Shown: positions 1-5,191, counted from the stretch's first letter. The stretch is DNA of 5,191 nt from Anaerolineales bacterium (GCA_015491595.1 WFVP01000081.1:1-5191); one strand, 5' to 3'. A program made the numbers and translations. Notes: generated by a model not told the origin, from the letters alone.

Positions 1-1031
1 ATGTGATTGAAGCGCCCACCATGGGGCCGGAGGATTTGGTCGTTCGCGTGCCGCCTTCGGGTCCCGGCGACTTTCGTCTGGGTTCGCAACTCATCGTGCG
101 GGAGAGTCAGGCGGCGGTGTTCTTCCGGGACGGCAAGGCCCTGGACGTCTTCGGTCCGGGACGGCACACGCTGACCACGGCGAACATTCCCATCCTCATC
201 GAGTTTCTGGGCCCCCTGTTCGACGGGCGCTCTCCCTTTACGGCCGAAGTCTTCTTCGTGAATTTGCGGGAGTTCCCCGACCGCAAGTTCGGTACGCCCC
301 AGCCCATTCCCTTCCGGGACCCGGAGCTGGGTCTGGTACGGCTGCGGGCTCGGGGGTTGTACGCCTACCAAATCGAAAACCCCCAGTTGTTCGTGGAGAA
401 CATCGTCGGACAGCAGGGTTTATACACCACAGACCGCATCGAGGACTACTTGCGGCAGACGGTGGTGAGCCGGTTCCTGGATTTGTTGGGGGAGACCCGG
501 GTAAGCCTGTTCGACCTGCCGGCCCTCTATGATGAGTTGAGCGCGGGCGTGCGGGCTCGGGTGTCGGACGATTTCCGGCGGCGGGGCATCCATCTCAAGG
601 AAGTGCGCATCGTGGCCATCACTCCCGATGAGGAGACGGAGAAGGCCATCAGCGAGCGGGCGGCCATGGGCGCCATTGGGGACATGAACCGGTATCTCCA
701 GTGGAAGGCCGCGCGGGCGCTGGAGAAGGCCGCGGAGCAGGGCGGCGAAGGTGCCGCGGGTACAGGTGTAGGTATGGGCGCCGGCATGGGTATGGGCCTG
801 GGCATGGCCCAGATGTTGTTGGGCGCCATGGGTACGGCCACGCAACCCTCGCAACCCTCCTCGCCTCAGGCCGGGACGCCGGCCCGGCCTCCCCAAACGC
901 CGGAAGAAATCCAGGCCCTCCTGGACGCGCTGGATATGCAGCTGGCCACGGGGCAAATCAGCGAGGAAACCTATCGCCGCCTCGTGGACAAGTGGCAAAA
1001 GCGCCTGGAGGAGTTGCGCGGGAAGTCCTGA
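1..1031 (+). CDS. SPFH/band-7 domain protein with C-terminal SHOCT-like helices (5' partial)
   Basis: Cytoplasmic or membrane-associated SPFH protein of the type often annotated 'SPFH domain / virion core protein' (YdjI-like); its biochemical role is not established. The visible part has 342 residues, counting the GTG at position 3 as residue 1. Residues about 25-60 carry the family's opening block (GSQLIVRESQAAVF, then DVFGPGRHTLTT). The SPFH core continues to about residue 225 (FFVNLREFPDRKFGTP, FRDPELGLVRLRARG, ITPDEETEKAI). Residues 246-277 are a Gly/Met-rich linker, 280-299 are Pro/Ser/Thr/Gln-rich, and 300-339 form a SHOCT-like helical end (EEIQALLDAL, TGQISEETYRRL). Known relatives start about 10-15 residues earlier with a FIDVIE-like stretch. 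I therefore read the visible VIE as the inside of that motif and the gene as truncated by the window edge. The ATG at 21 is a less likely start because it has no Shine-Dalgarno sequence. Family call is firm; function is unknown. Confidence 0.88.
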   Translation, partial: VIEAPTMGPEDLVVRVPPSGPGDFRLGSQLIVRESQAAVFFRDGKALDVFGPGRHTLTTANIPILIEFLGPLFDGRSPFTAEVFFVNLREFPDRKFGTPQPIPFRDPELGLVRLRARGLYAYQIENPQLFVENIVGQQGLYTTDRIEDYLRQTVVSRFLDLLGETRVSLFDLPALYDELSAGVRARVSDDFRRRGIHLKEVRIVAITPDEETEKAISERAAMGAIGDMNRYLQWKAARALEKAAEQGGEGAAGTGVGMGAGMGMGLGMAQMLLGAMGTATQPSQPSSPQAGTPARPPQTPEEIQALLDALDMQLATGQISEETYRRLVDKWQKRLEELRGKS

Positions 1032-1071
1032 GCCCACGGACGCAGGGTTCTTCCCCTCCCTTTGGAGACGC

Positions 1072-1088
1072 GGTGACAGGGGTTCACC
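1072..1088 (+). other. Small inverted repeat after the SPFH gene
   Basis: GGTGA (1072-1076) and TCACC (1084-1088) are perfect reverse complements around a 7-nt loop. The repeat directly abuts the larger hairpin at 1089-1120, so transcribed RNA could fold into two adjacent stems. Five base pairs alone could be chance; the placement makes it worth recording. Confidence 0.35.
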
Positions 1089-1120
1089 AGGGCGGGTGTG
1101 TCGTCGACATCGCCCGCCCT
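1089..1120 (+). terminator. Strong GC-rich hairpin between the SPFH gene and the regulator (terminator or attenuator)
   Basis: AGGGCGGG (1089-1096) pairs perfectly with CCCGCCCT (1113-1120). The stem continues with a T-G and a G-C pair, then, after one bulged T, four more pairs (1099-1102 with 1106-1109) closing a 3-nt loop. Only TTTG follows the stem, so it lacks the long T-run of a classic intrinsic terminator. It ends 7 nt before the Shine-Dalgarno sequence of the next gene. It could terminate or process the SPFH transcript, attenuate read-through, or stabilise the 5' end of the regulator mRNA. The structure is directly visible; the role is inferred. Confidence 0.45.
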
Positions 1121-1127
1121 TTGCCAT

Positions 1128-1134
1128 AAGGAGG
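1128..1134 (+). promoter_or_regulatory. Shine-Dalgarno site that fixes the regulator's GTG start
   Basis: AAGGAGG lies 5 nt before the GTG at 1140, which is near-ideal spacing. This favours GTG 1140 over the in-frame GTG at 1098, which lies inside the hairpin. The ATG at 1136 is too close to the site and opens another reading frame. Confidence 0.85.
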
Positions 1135-1139
1135 GATGG

Positions 1140-2186
1140 GTGCAACTGGAAGACCTGTTACGCCGGGTGTTCGTTTCTCCCTACACCTGGTTGGTGCCGG
1201 CCTCGCGGCCTGTGGAGGTGTCCTGGGTAAGCGTCGCGCCCCACCTGGTGGAGCCAGGGGACGTGTTTCTTGCGGAGACCCGCAGCGACCCTCGGGTGTG
1301 GCGGGAAGCCCTGGCCCAGGGAGCGCAGGCTCTGGTGCTCATCGGCAAAGAGCGACCCCTGGATCCCCCCGACCAGGTTCCGGTGGTGTGGGTGCAGACC
1401 CCGCACACCCTGAGCACGGTGTACCGCCACCTGCTCCAGGCGCTGATGCAACCCGTGGGCGAGGTACATCCCCGGACCCTGTTCTGGATGCTGCTCATGG
1501 GAGAAGGAGGGAATTTGGGGAATTTGCGCTTGGCGGTGGAGTCCGTGGGCTTGAGCGTGACCCGCTCCTATCGGGTGCTGCGTATTGTGACCCCCAAGGC
1601 CACGGTAGTGCTTCAGGCCCTCAAGCAGATGCTTCCGGGGCCGCCGGAAAGCGTGGTCGCCGCGATGCGCCCGGGCGAGCTGGCGGCCCTGGTGGCCGAC
1701 GACCCGGACCCCGAGCGGGGCGAGGAGTGGCGGCAGCGCCTCGTTCGCTTGTGGGAGCCTCGCTTTTACTGGGCCCTGACCCGGCCGTATGCCTGGACGG
1801 AGTGGCCCCATGCTTTTCAGAAAGCGGGGACGATTCTGGAAATCGCGCGGCGACTCACCGTGCTCTCCGGCTTGCTGGAAGGCGAAGCCCTGCCCTACTT
1901 GTGGATGCTGGAGCGCACCCATCCCGAAGAGGCCCGGGCTCTGGTTCATCGGGTGCTGGGACCCATCATGGGCCATCCCGAACGAGAGGCCTTGATGCGC
2001 TCCCTGGAGGCCCTTTTCTTGTACCCCAATTTGGCGCAAGCTGCCCGGGCTTTGTTCATCCACCGCAACACCCTGCGCCAGCGGCTGCAACGGGTGGCCC
2101 AGCTGACGGGCTACCGCTTTGACAATCCTCACCACCGCTGGGCTTTGCAGTTGGCGTGGTTCTGGTATCGCTGGTTATACACGTAG
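1140..2186 (+). CDS. PucR/CdaR-like transcriptional regulator with C-terminal HTH
   Basis: Predicted cytoplasmic DNA-binding regulator of 348 residues. The C-terminal 55-60 residues (about 288-345) match the PucR-type helix-turn-helix: LEALFLYPNLAQAARALFIH, then HRNTLRQRLQRVAQLTGY. In this family the domain binds DNA and the HRNTLxxRL helix is its hallmark. Residues about 27-90 (VSWVSVAPHLVEPGDVFLAE, GAQALVLIG, VPVVWVQ) resemble the PucR N-terminal sensing domain, which follows the same pattern of a PGD step, an ALVI strand and a P-V-V strand. The middle (about 110-270) is helical and I cannot assign it. The ligand is unknown: characterised relatives respond to purine-catabolism intermediates, sugar acids or amino acids, and nothing here chooses among them. 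The upstream SPFH gene is 108 bp away across two hairpins, and the downstream gene is convergent after 6 bp. No autoregulatory site is evident. Confidence 0.82.
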   Translation: MQLEDLLRRVFVSPYTWLVPASRPVEVSWVSVAPHLVEPGDVFLAETRSDPRVWREALAQGAQALVLIGKERPLDPPDQVPVVWVQTPHTLSTVYRHLLQALMQPVGEVHPRTLFWMLLMGEGGNLGNLRLAVESVGLSVTRSYRVLRIVTPKATVVLQALKQMLPGPPESVVAAMRPGELAALVADDPDPERGEEWRQRLVRLWEPRFYWALTRPYAWTEWPHAFQKAGTILEIARRLTVLSGLLEGEALPYLWMLERTHPEEARALVHRVLGPIMGHPEREALMRSLEALFLYPNLAQAARALFIHRNTLRQRLQRVAQLTGYRFDNPHHRWALQLAWFWYRWLYT

Positions 2187-2192
2187 GGGAGG

Positions 2193-3050
2193 CTACTGCA
2201 GCCGCTCTGTCAGGCGGGCTTCCTCGCGGGCTTTCCGTTCCAAAAGCCCCAGCATGACCCGGGCCAGGGCCAGGAACAGAGCCGTCAGCCCCAGGAGCAG
2301 CACCAATTCCAGCGTGACGGGCAGAAATCCGTAGATTGCCCCCTGGGGAAGGGTGAGCTGCCGCATGGCGTCCATGCCCAGGGCTAGGGGGATGAAGGAC
2401 GCGGCCACGGCGAGCCAGTAGGGGAAGACCTTGATGGGATAGTACAGACCGGAGAGCAGGTAGATGGGTTCCTGGGCCAGGGAAGCCCAATGCCATGCTT
2501 CCCGGGTGGAGAACAAGAACACAGAAGCGAAGACCATGCCCAAGCCGTACAGGGCTGCCAGGGTGAGCAGGAACACGCCGAAGAGCAGCGCCCATTGCTG
2601 TACCTGAAACGCAACGTTGAAAATCCAGCTCCCCAGCACCAGGATGACCAGGGCGCGGACTCCGCTGGAGACCATACCTCCCAGCGCCATACCCAGGAGG
2701 ATGCCCATCAGGGGCGCGGGAGAGAGGATGAAGAGGGGCAGGTTTCCACTTTGCTTCTCCCAGAAGAGTTGAGAGGCCATGCCCCACAGAACGTTGAGCC
2801 AGAAGGCCGTCATGGCCCCGCCCAGGATGACGAAACCGATGTAGTCCTCAGGCGCGTGGAGGGCCCGGTACACGAAGACGTACGCCGCCACGGCCAGCAG
2901 GGGCAGGGCAATGTCGATGAGGAGCCATCCCCGTTCCCGCGTCAGACCAATAAGACGGGGATAGGCCCGTCCCACCACGGTTTGCAGAAACAGACGCGCC
3001 CCTTGGTGCCGATGGGATACGGGAGGCAATGAAGCACGGAAGACAGACAT
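2193..3050 (-). CDS. ABC-2 type transporter permease
   Basis: Integral membrane subunit of an ABC-2 family exporter. From the ATG at 3050 it has 285 residues, a usual size for the family. About six hydrophobic segments are visible: 43-63, 69-92, 115-143, 152-180, 208-226 and 243-268. After segment 2, WEKQSGNLPLFILSPAP corresponds to the family's E-x-GT-x-E-x-L-x-x-x-P cytoplasmic loop, which contacts the ATPase. LSGLYYPIKVFPYWL followed by MDAMRQL is the usual ABC-2 signature before the last segment. The C-terminus is a charged tail (ERKAREEARL). The start is uncertain: in-frame ATG 3074 and TTG 3083 add 8 or 11 residues, and none of the three has a strong Shine-Dalgarno sequence. I chose 3050 because family similarity only begins about 20 residues further in. 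No ATP-binding subunit or second permease lies in the window, so the substrate cannot be inferred. Confidence 0.85.
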   Translation of the reverse strand: MSVFRASLPPVSHRHQGARLFLQTVVGRAYPRLIGLTRERGWLLIDIALPLLAVAAYVFVYRALHAPEDYIGFVILGGAMTAFWLNVLWGMASQLFWEKQSGNLPLFILSPAPLMGILLGMALGGMVSSGVRALVILVLGSWIFNVAFQVQQWALLFGVFLLTLAALYGLGMVFASVFLFSTREAWHWASLAQEPIYLLSGLYYPIKVFPYWLAVAASFIPLALGMDAMRQLTLPQGAIYGFLPVTLELVLLLGLTALFLALARVMLGLLERKAREEARLTERLQ

Positions 3051-3097
3051 GCCTGTGTTTTCCCAAACGTCCATGCTGAGCAAGGGTTCCGAAGGCC

Positions 3098-3126
3098 ATG
3101 CTAATCCGCATGACAGGTCCTGTCAA
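3098..3126 (-). promoter_or_regulatory. Sigma70-like promoter of the ABC-2 permease
   Basis: Read on the minus strand, a perfect -35 TTGACA (3126-3121) is followed by exactly 17 nt and a -10 TAGCAT (3103-3098), which matches four of six consensus bases. Transcription would begin near 3091, upstream of all three candidate start codons of the permease (3083, 3074, 3050). Position, strand and spacing all fit; only the -10 is imperfect. Confidence 0.65.
3111..3125. promoter_or_regulatory. Operator-like palindrome over the permease -35
   Basis: TGACAGG and CCTGTCA form a perfect 7-bp inverted repeat around a single central T. It covers five of the six -35 bases and part of the spacer of the permease promoter, the classic position for a repressor site. 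I do not recognise the motif as belonging to a named regulator. Confidence 0.5.
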
Positions 3127-3225
3127 CGCTTTCTCACGGCGGTTCGGACAGGAATTTGGACAAAAGGCTGGTCCTTCGGCAGGCGTTTTTCAACTTCTAA
3201 TCATTGACGCTTCGGGTTCCGCTTG

Positions 3226-3243
3226 TTTGTCCTGGCGGACAAA
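3226..3243. promoter_or_regulatory. Perfect 7-bp inverted repeat, candidate protein-binding site
   Basis: TTTGTCC-TGGC-GGACAAA is a perfect inverted repeat with a 4-bp centre. Its inner core GTCC-N4-GGAC recurs at 3425-3436 just ahead of the ilvE promoter. Two copies of the same spaced core in one intergenic region suggest sites for one dimeric regulator. This is inference from pattern only. Confidence 0.4.
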
Positions 3244-3308
3244 ATACCCGTTCTTTCGTGTATAGGACAAGGGTGCAGGCAGTCCTAACCGGGCGCGAGA
3301 CCCAAATT

Positions 3309-3340
3309 CGCCGACGGCGGTCGGCTGCTGGCCGTCAGCC
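3309..3340. other. Overlapping, mutually exclusive hairpins
   Basis: GCCGAC (3310-3315) pairs with GTCGGC (3320-3325) around a 4-nt loop. Alternatively GACGGC (3313-3318) pairs with GCCGTC (3331-3336), or GGCTG (3323-3327) with CAGCC (3336-3340). The last two compete with the first for the same bases. If transcribed, this could be a switching leader or a small RNA, but the GC-rich sequence makes chance pairing likely and no clear promoter precedes it. Confidence 0.3.
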
Positions 3341-3423
3341 GCCTGGTCAGGCCTACTCCAACAACGCGGACATGCGTCTTTGCAACAGCCTCTGTTCGAA
3401 CATGAAAAACGCGTGGGTCCTTC

Positions 3424-3437
3424 GGTCCGTATGGACC
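3424..3437. promoter_or_regulatory. Inverted repeat at the ilvE -35 region
   Basis: GGTCC (3424-3428) and GGACC (3433-3437) form a perfect inverted repeat around GTAT. The right half overlaps where a -35 would lie for the TATAAT at 3458. A second GGTCC at 3416-3420 could compete for the same GGACC. This suggests an operator or activator site for ilvE. It shares the GTCC-N4-GGAC core with the palindrome at 3226-3243. Confidence 0.4.
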
Positions 3438-3463
3438 TGAGGAGTCCGGGATAGGGTTATAAT
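3432..3463 (+). promoter_or_regulatory. Promoter of ilvE: perfect TATAAT with weak -35
   Basis: A consensus -10, TATAAT, lies at 3458-3463. The best -35 candidate, TGGACC at 3432-3437, matches four of six bases but sits 20 bp away; at 17 bp there is no match. A start near 3470 gives a leader of about 27 nt, too short for a T-box or attenuator. The weak -35 fits a promoter that needs an activator at the adjacent inverted repeat, but that is inference. Confidence 0.6.
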
Positions 3464-3484
3464 CAAACATGGTCAACCCCGGAC

Positions 3485-3490
3485 AGGAGG
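3485..3490 (+). promoter_or_regulatory. Shine-Dalgarno site of ilvE
   Basis: AGGAGG sits 6 nt before the ATG at 3497, a strong ribosome-binding site that fixes the start codon. Confidence 0.85.
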
Positions 3491-3496
3491 TTTCCC

Positions 3497-4423
3497 ATGG
3501 CGACACTGCCCAAATTTGCCTATTTCAAGGGTCGTATCGTGCCGTACAGCGAGGCTAAGGTGGGTGTGCTGACCCACGCCTTGCATTACGGGACCGCGGT
3601 CTTCGGTGGCTTGCGAGGCTACTGGAACGAGGAGGAAGAGCAGCTCTTCATCTTCCGCCCTCGGGACCATTACAAGCGTTTCCTGCTCTCGGCCAAGATT
3701 TTGCGCATGGAAGTTTCCTACACGATTGAGGACCTGGTGCAAATCACGAAGGATTTGCTCCGGGCCGAAGGGCACCGCACTGATGTGTACATCCGTCCGT
3801 TGCTCTATCTGTCCGATGAGGTTATCGGCGTGCGGCTTCACGGCCTGCATCCCGAACTCACGATGGTCTCGGTGCCTTTCGGGACCTACGTCACCAACGA
3901 TACCAACGCGCACGTGACCTTCTCCAGTTGGCGTCGCATTGACGACAACATGATTCCCCCACGCGGCAAAATTGCCGGTGCGTATGTGAACACCGCCCTG
4001 ATTAAGAGCGACGCCGAACTGGCCGGTTTTGACGAAGCCCTGGTTCTCACCCAGGATGGACACGTGTCGGAGGGCAGTGCGGAGAACATCTTCATCGTGC
4101 GGGACGGGGTGCTCATTACCCCGCCGGTGACGGATAACATCCTGGAGGGCATTACTCGACGCACGATTATCCAGCTGGCTCGGGAGGAACTGGGGCTACC
4201 GGTGGTGGAGCGGCCCATTGACCGGACGGAAATCTTCATTTGCGATGAGCTTTTCCTGACGGGAACTGCGGCCCAGGTTACGGCGGTCACCCGTGTGGAC
4301 CATCGACCCATTGGCGAGGGCAAGATGGGTCCCATCACCGCACAATTGCGGGAACTCTTCCAACAGGTGGTACGGGGCAAGCACCCCAAGTATCGCCACT
4401 GGTTGGAGCCGGTGTACGAGTAA
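3497..4423 (+). CDS. ilvE: Branched-chain-amino-acid aminotransferase
   Basis: A cytoplasmic PLP enzyme (fold type IV, aminotransferase class IV, EC 2.6.1.42). It interconverts valine, leucine and isoleucine with their 2-oxo acids using 2-oxoglutarate/glutamate, the last step of their synthesis. At 308 residues it matches the usual length (E. coli IlvE is 309) and aligns almost without gaps. Visible landmarks are HALHYG at 27-32, HYKR at 58-61, YIRP at 98-101, the probable Schiff-base lysine K158 in RGKIAGAY, SEGSAEN at 191-197 with E192 as the expected pyridine-nitrogen partner, LEGITR at 216-221 and GTAAQ at 256-260. VFGGLR at 35-40 replaces the common VFEGIR; I recall the same variant in Chloroflexota homologues. 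D-amino-acid transaminase and 4-amino-4-deoxychorismate lyase are related alternatives, but overall similarity to IlvE is much closer. The phosphatase gene follows after 19 bp, probably in the same operon. Confidence 0.95.
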   Translation: MATLPKFAYFKGRIVPYSEAKVGVLTHALHYGTAVFGGLRGYWNEEEEQLFIFRPRDHYKRFLLSAKILRMEVSYTIEDLVQITKDLLRAEGHRTDVYIRPLLYLSDEVIGVRLHGLHPELTMVSVPFGTYVTNDTNAHVTFSSWRRIDDNMIPPRGKIAGAYVNTALIKSDAELAGFDEALVLTQDGHVSEGSAENIFIVRDGVLITPPVTDNILEGITRRTIIQLAREELGLPVVERPIDRTEIFICDELFLTGTAAQVTAVTRVDHRPIGEGKMGPITAQLRELFQQVVRGKHPKYRHWLEPVYE

Positions 4424-4442
4424 ACCTGGGAATGGGCGACGC

Positions 4443-5191
4443 ATGGGAGCCATGAAGACTCCAACGTTGCGCGACGTAGAGCGATTGGCCCGGCAGGCAG
4501 GCGTCATCCTGCGTATGGGCTTTGGCCGCCGTCATCGTATCGAGCACAAATCCCATTGGATTGACCTGGTCACGGAGACGGACCAGGAAGCGGAAGCTTT
4601 CCTGCTGGACCAGATTCGTCGGCTATTCCCAGGGCACGCCATCGTGGCCGAGGAGACGGGGGTGCATGGGGACATGACCGGTCCCCGCTGGTACGTGGAC
4701 CCTCTGGACGGCACGGTGAATTTCGCTCACGGTATCCCTATCTTCACCGTGTGCCTGGCCTTCGCCGACGAAGAGGGAGTGCGCCTGGGTGTGGTCTACG
4801 ACCCGATGCAAGACGAGCTCTTCGCTGCGGAGCGAGGCAAGGGCGCTTGGCTCAACGGACGCCCGATTCGGGTTTCCGAAACCCAGAAACTGGCCGACAG
4901 TCTGCTCATCACCGGGTTCCCTTACGATGCCTGGACGAACCCGGATAACAATCTTGACCACTTCTCGGCTTTCGCGGTGCGCACCCGGGGCGTCCGCCGT
5001 TTGGGGTCGGCGGCCATGGACATCTGTTACGTGGCTGCCGGGCGGGCCGACGGCTTCTGGGAACTTCGCCTCAACCCCTGGGACGTGGCCGCCGCGAGCC
5101 TCATTGCCCAAGAGGCTGGCGCGGTGGTTACGGATTTGTCGGGCGCGCCCATTCGCCTGGAAGGAAAGATTTCCGTGGTGGTGGCCAATCC
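4443..5191 (+). CDS. Inositol monophosphatase family protein (3' partial)
   Basis: A cytoplasmic Mg-dependent phosphatase of the IMPase/SuhB family, running off the window end after 249 complete codons, so probably only the last 15-25 residues are missing. Numbered from ATG 4443, the family motifs are intact: WIDLVTETD at 39-47, AEETG at 69-73 with metal ligand E70, the signature YVDPLDGTVNFAHG at 84-97 with ligands D86 and D89, GSAAMDICYVAAGRADGFWE at 188-207, and NPWDVAAA at 211-218 with D214. All expected metal ligands are present, so it should be active. The usual substrate is myo-inositol 1-phosphate, but relatives hydrolyse histidinol phosphate, fructose bisphosphate or PAP, and sequence alone does not choose. 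The start may instead be ATG 4452 in the same frame; neither has an ideal Shine-Dalgarno sequence (GGGAA at 4428-4432, GGGAG at 4445-4449). The 19-bp gap after ilvE suggests a shared transcript. Confidence 0.93.
   Translation, partial: MGAMKTPTLRDVERLARQAGVILRMGFGRRHRIEHKSHWIDLVTETDQEAEAFLLDQIRRLFPGHAIVAEETGVHGDMTGPRWYVDPLDGTVNFAHGIPIFTVCLAFADEEGVRLGVVYDPMQDELFAAERGKGAWLNGRPIRVSETQKLADSLLITGFPYDAWTNPDNNLDHFSAFAVRTRGVRRLGSAAMDICYVAAGRADGFWELRLNPWDVAAASLIAQEAGAVVTDLSGAPIRLEGKISVVVAN

Larger units (their letters stand above)
3127..3457. other. Long divergent intergenic region rich in inverted and direct repeats
   Basis: No convincing protein gene lies between the permease promoter and the ilvE promoter. 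The region holds a 10-bp direct repeat, GGTCCTTCGG, at 3170-3179 and 3416-3425. It also holds an 18-bp palindrome (3226-3243), overlapping hairpins at 3309-3340, a small inverted repeat GCCTG-GT-CAGGC at 3341-3352, a palindrome TGTTCGAACA at 3393-3402, and an inverted repeat at 3424-3437. GGACA occurs at 3146, 3158, 3237, 3265 and 3368. It reads as control DNA for the two divergent genes, possibly including an untranslated RNA. No tRNA or recognised riboswitch was found. Confidence 0.5.

Noticed and set aside
420..1145. Long minus-strand open frame opposite the SPFH gene
   Set aside because: The translation is His/Arg/Gly-rich with no recognisable domain, mirroring the Gly/Met repeat; the SPFH frame is clearly the real one.
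1158..2135. Long open frames opposite or overlapping the PucR-like gene (also + strand 1136-2122)
   Set aside because: They lie inside a gene with clear family motifs, their translations are low-complexity Gly/Pro/Arg/His-rich, and they are the expected by-product of high GC content.
3161..3190. Intrinsic terminator ending in TTTTT at 3186-3190
   Set aside because: The upstream bases only form a 3-4 bp interrupted stem (GGCTG with CAGGC), and no plus-strand gene ends here.
3393..3402. TGTTCGAACA as a LexA/SOS box
   Set aside because: The Gram-positive type box needs CGAAC-N4-GTTCG and the alphaproteobacterial type needs GTTC-N7-GTTC. This is just a 10-bp palindrome of a kind expected several times by chance in 5 kb.
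3204..3440. 78-codon reading frame starting with TTG in the intergenic region
   Set aside because: No Shine-Dalgarno sequence, a composition rich in Arg and Ser with no domain, overlap with the palindromes, and no run of Ile/Leu/Val codons as expected of an attenuator peptide.
3244..3457. T-box riboswitch controlling ilvE
   Set aside because: GTGGGTCC followed by TTCGGTCC at 3413-3428 loosely recalls the T-box core, but the conserved 14-nt GGGTGGNACCGCG element is absent. A perfect -10 lies downstream of it, so the main ilvE mRNA would not carry it.
3469..3560. Upstream open frame beginning ATG 3469 and overlapping the ilvE start
   Set aside because: It has no ribosome-binding site, its ATG coincides with the predicted transcription start, and its translation has no notable content.

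Overview
The window is GC-rich bacterial DNA with tightly packed protein genes. It holds five protein-coding genes, two of them cut by the window edges, and one 413-446 bp divergent intergenic region (depending on the permease start). The wording of several proteins suggests Chloroflexota (an Anaerolineae-like lineage): the branched-chain aminotransferase with a VFGGLRGYWNEE stretch, the ABC-2 permease with ILGGAMTAFWLNVLW, and the SPFH protein with a Gly/Met-rich linker and C-terminal SHOCT-like helices. This placement is from memory of such proteins, not from a search. No mobile element, CRISPR array, rRNA or tRNA was found.

Layout. Positions 1-1031 (+) encode an SPFH/band-7 domain protein whose first few residues lie upstream of the window. 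After a gap containing two adjacent hairpins, 1140-2186 (+) encodes a PucR/CdaR-like transcription regulator; its GTG start is fixed by a strong Shine-Dalgarno sequence. Only 6 bp later, tail to tail, comes an ABC-2 type transporter permease on the minus strand (2193-3050, possibly starting as far out as 3083). Next is a divergent intergenic region rich in palindromes and short repeats. It contains a good sigma70-like promoter for the permease with a palindrome on its -35, and a perfect TATAAT next to the plus-strand gene. Finally, ilvE (branched-chain aminotransferase, 3497-4423) and an inositol monophosphatase-family phosphatase (4443 to beyond the window end) lie 19 bp apart and probably form an operon.

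How it fits together. ilvE is ordinary amino-acid metabolism, and the IMPase probably shares its transcript. The permease has no ATPase partner in the window and is the first gene of its transcript, so its partner must be encoded elsewhere. The SPFH protein and the PucR-like regulator may be co-transcribed through, or separated by, the hairpins between them. I see no convincing evidence of a wholly new system. The most useful leads are the operator-like palindromes and repeats between the permease and ilvE, the hairpin pair before the regulator, and the orphan permease.
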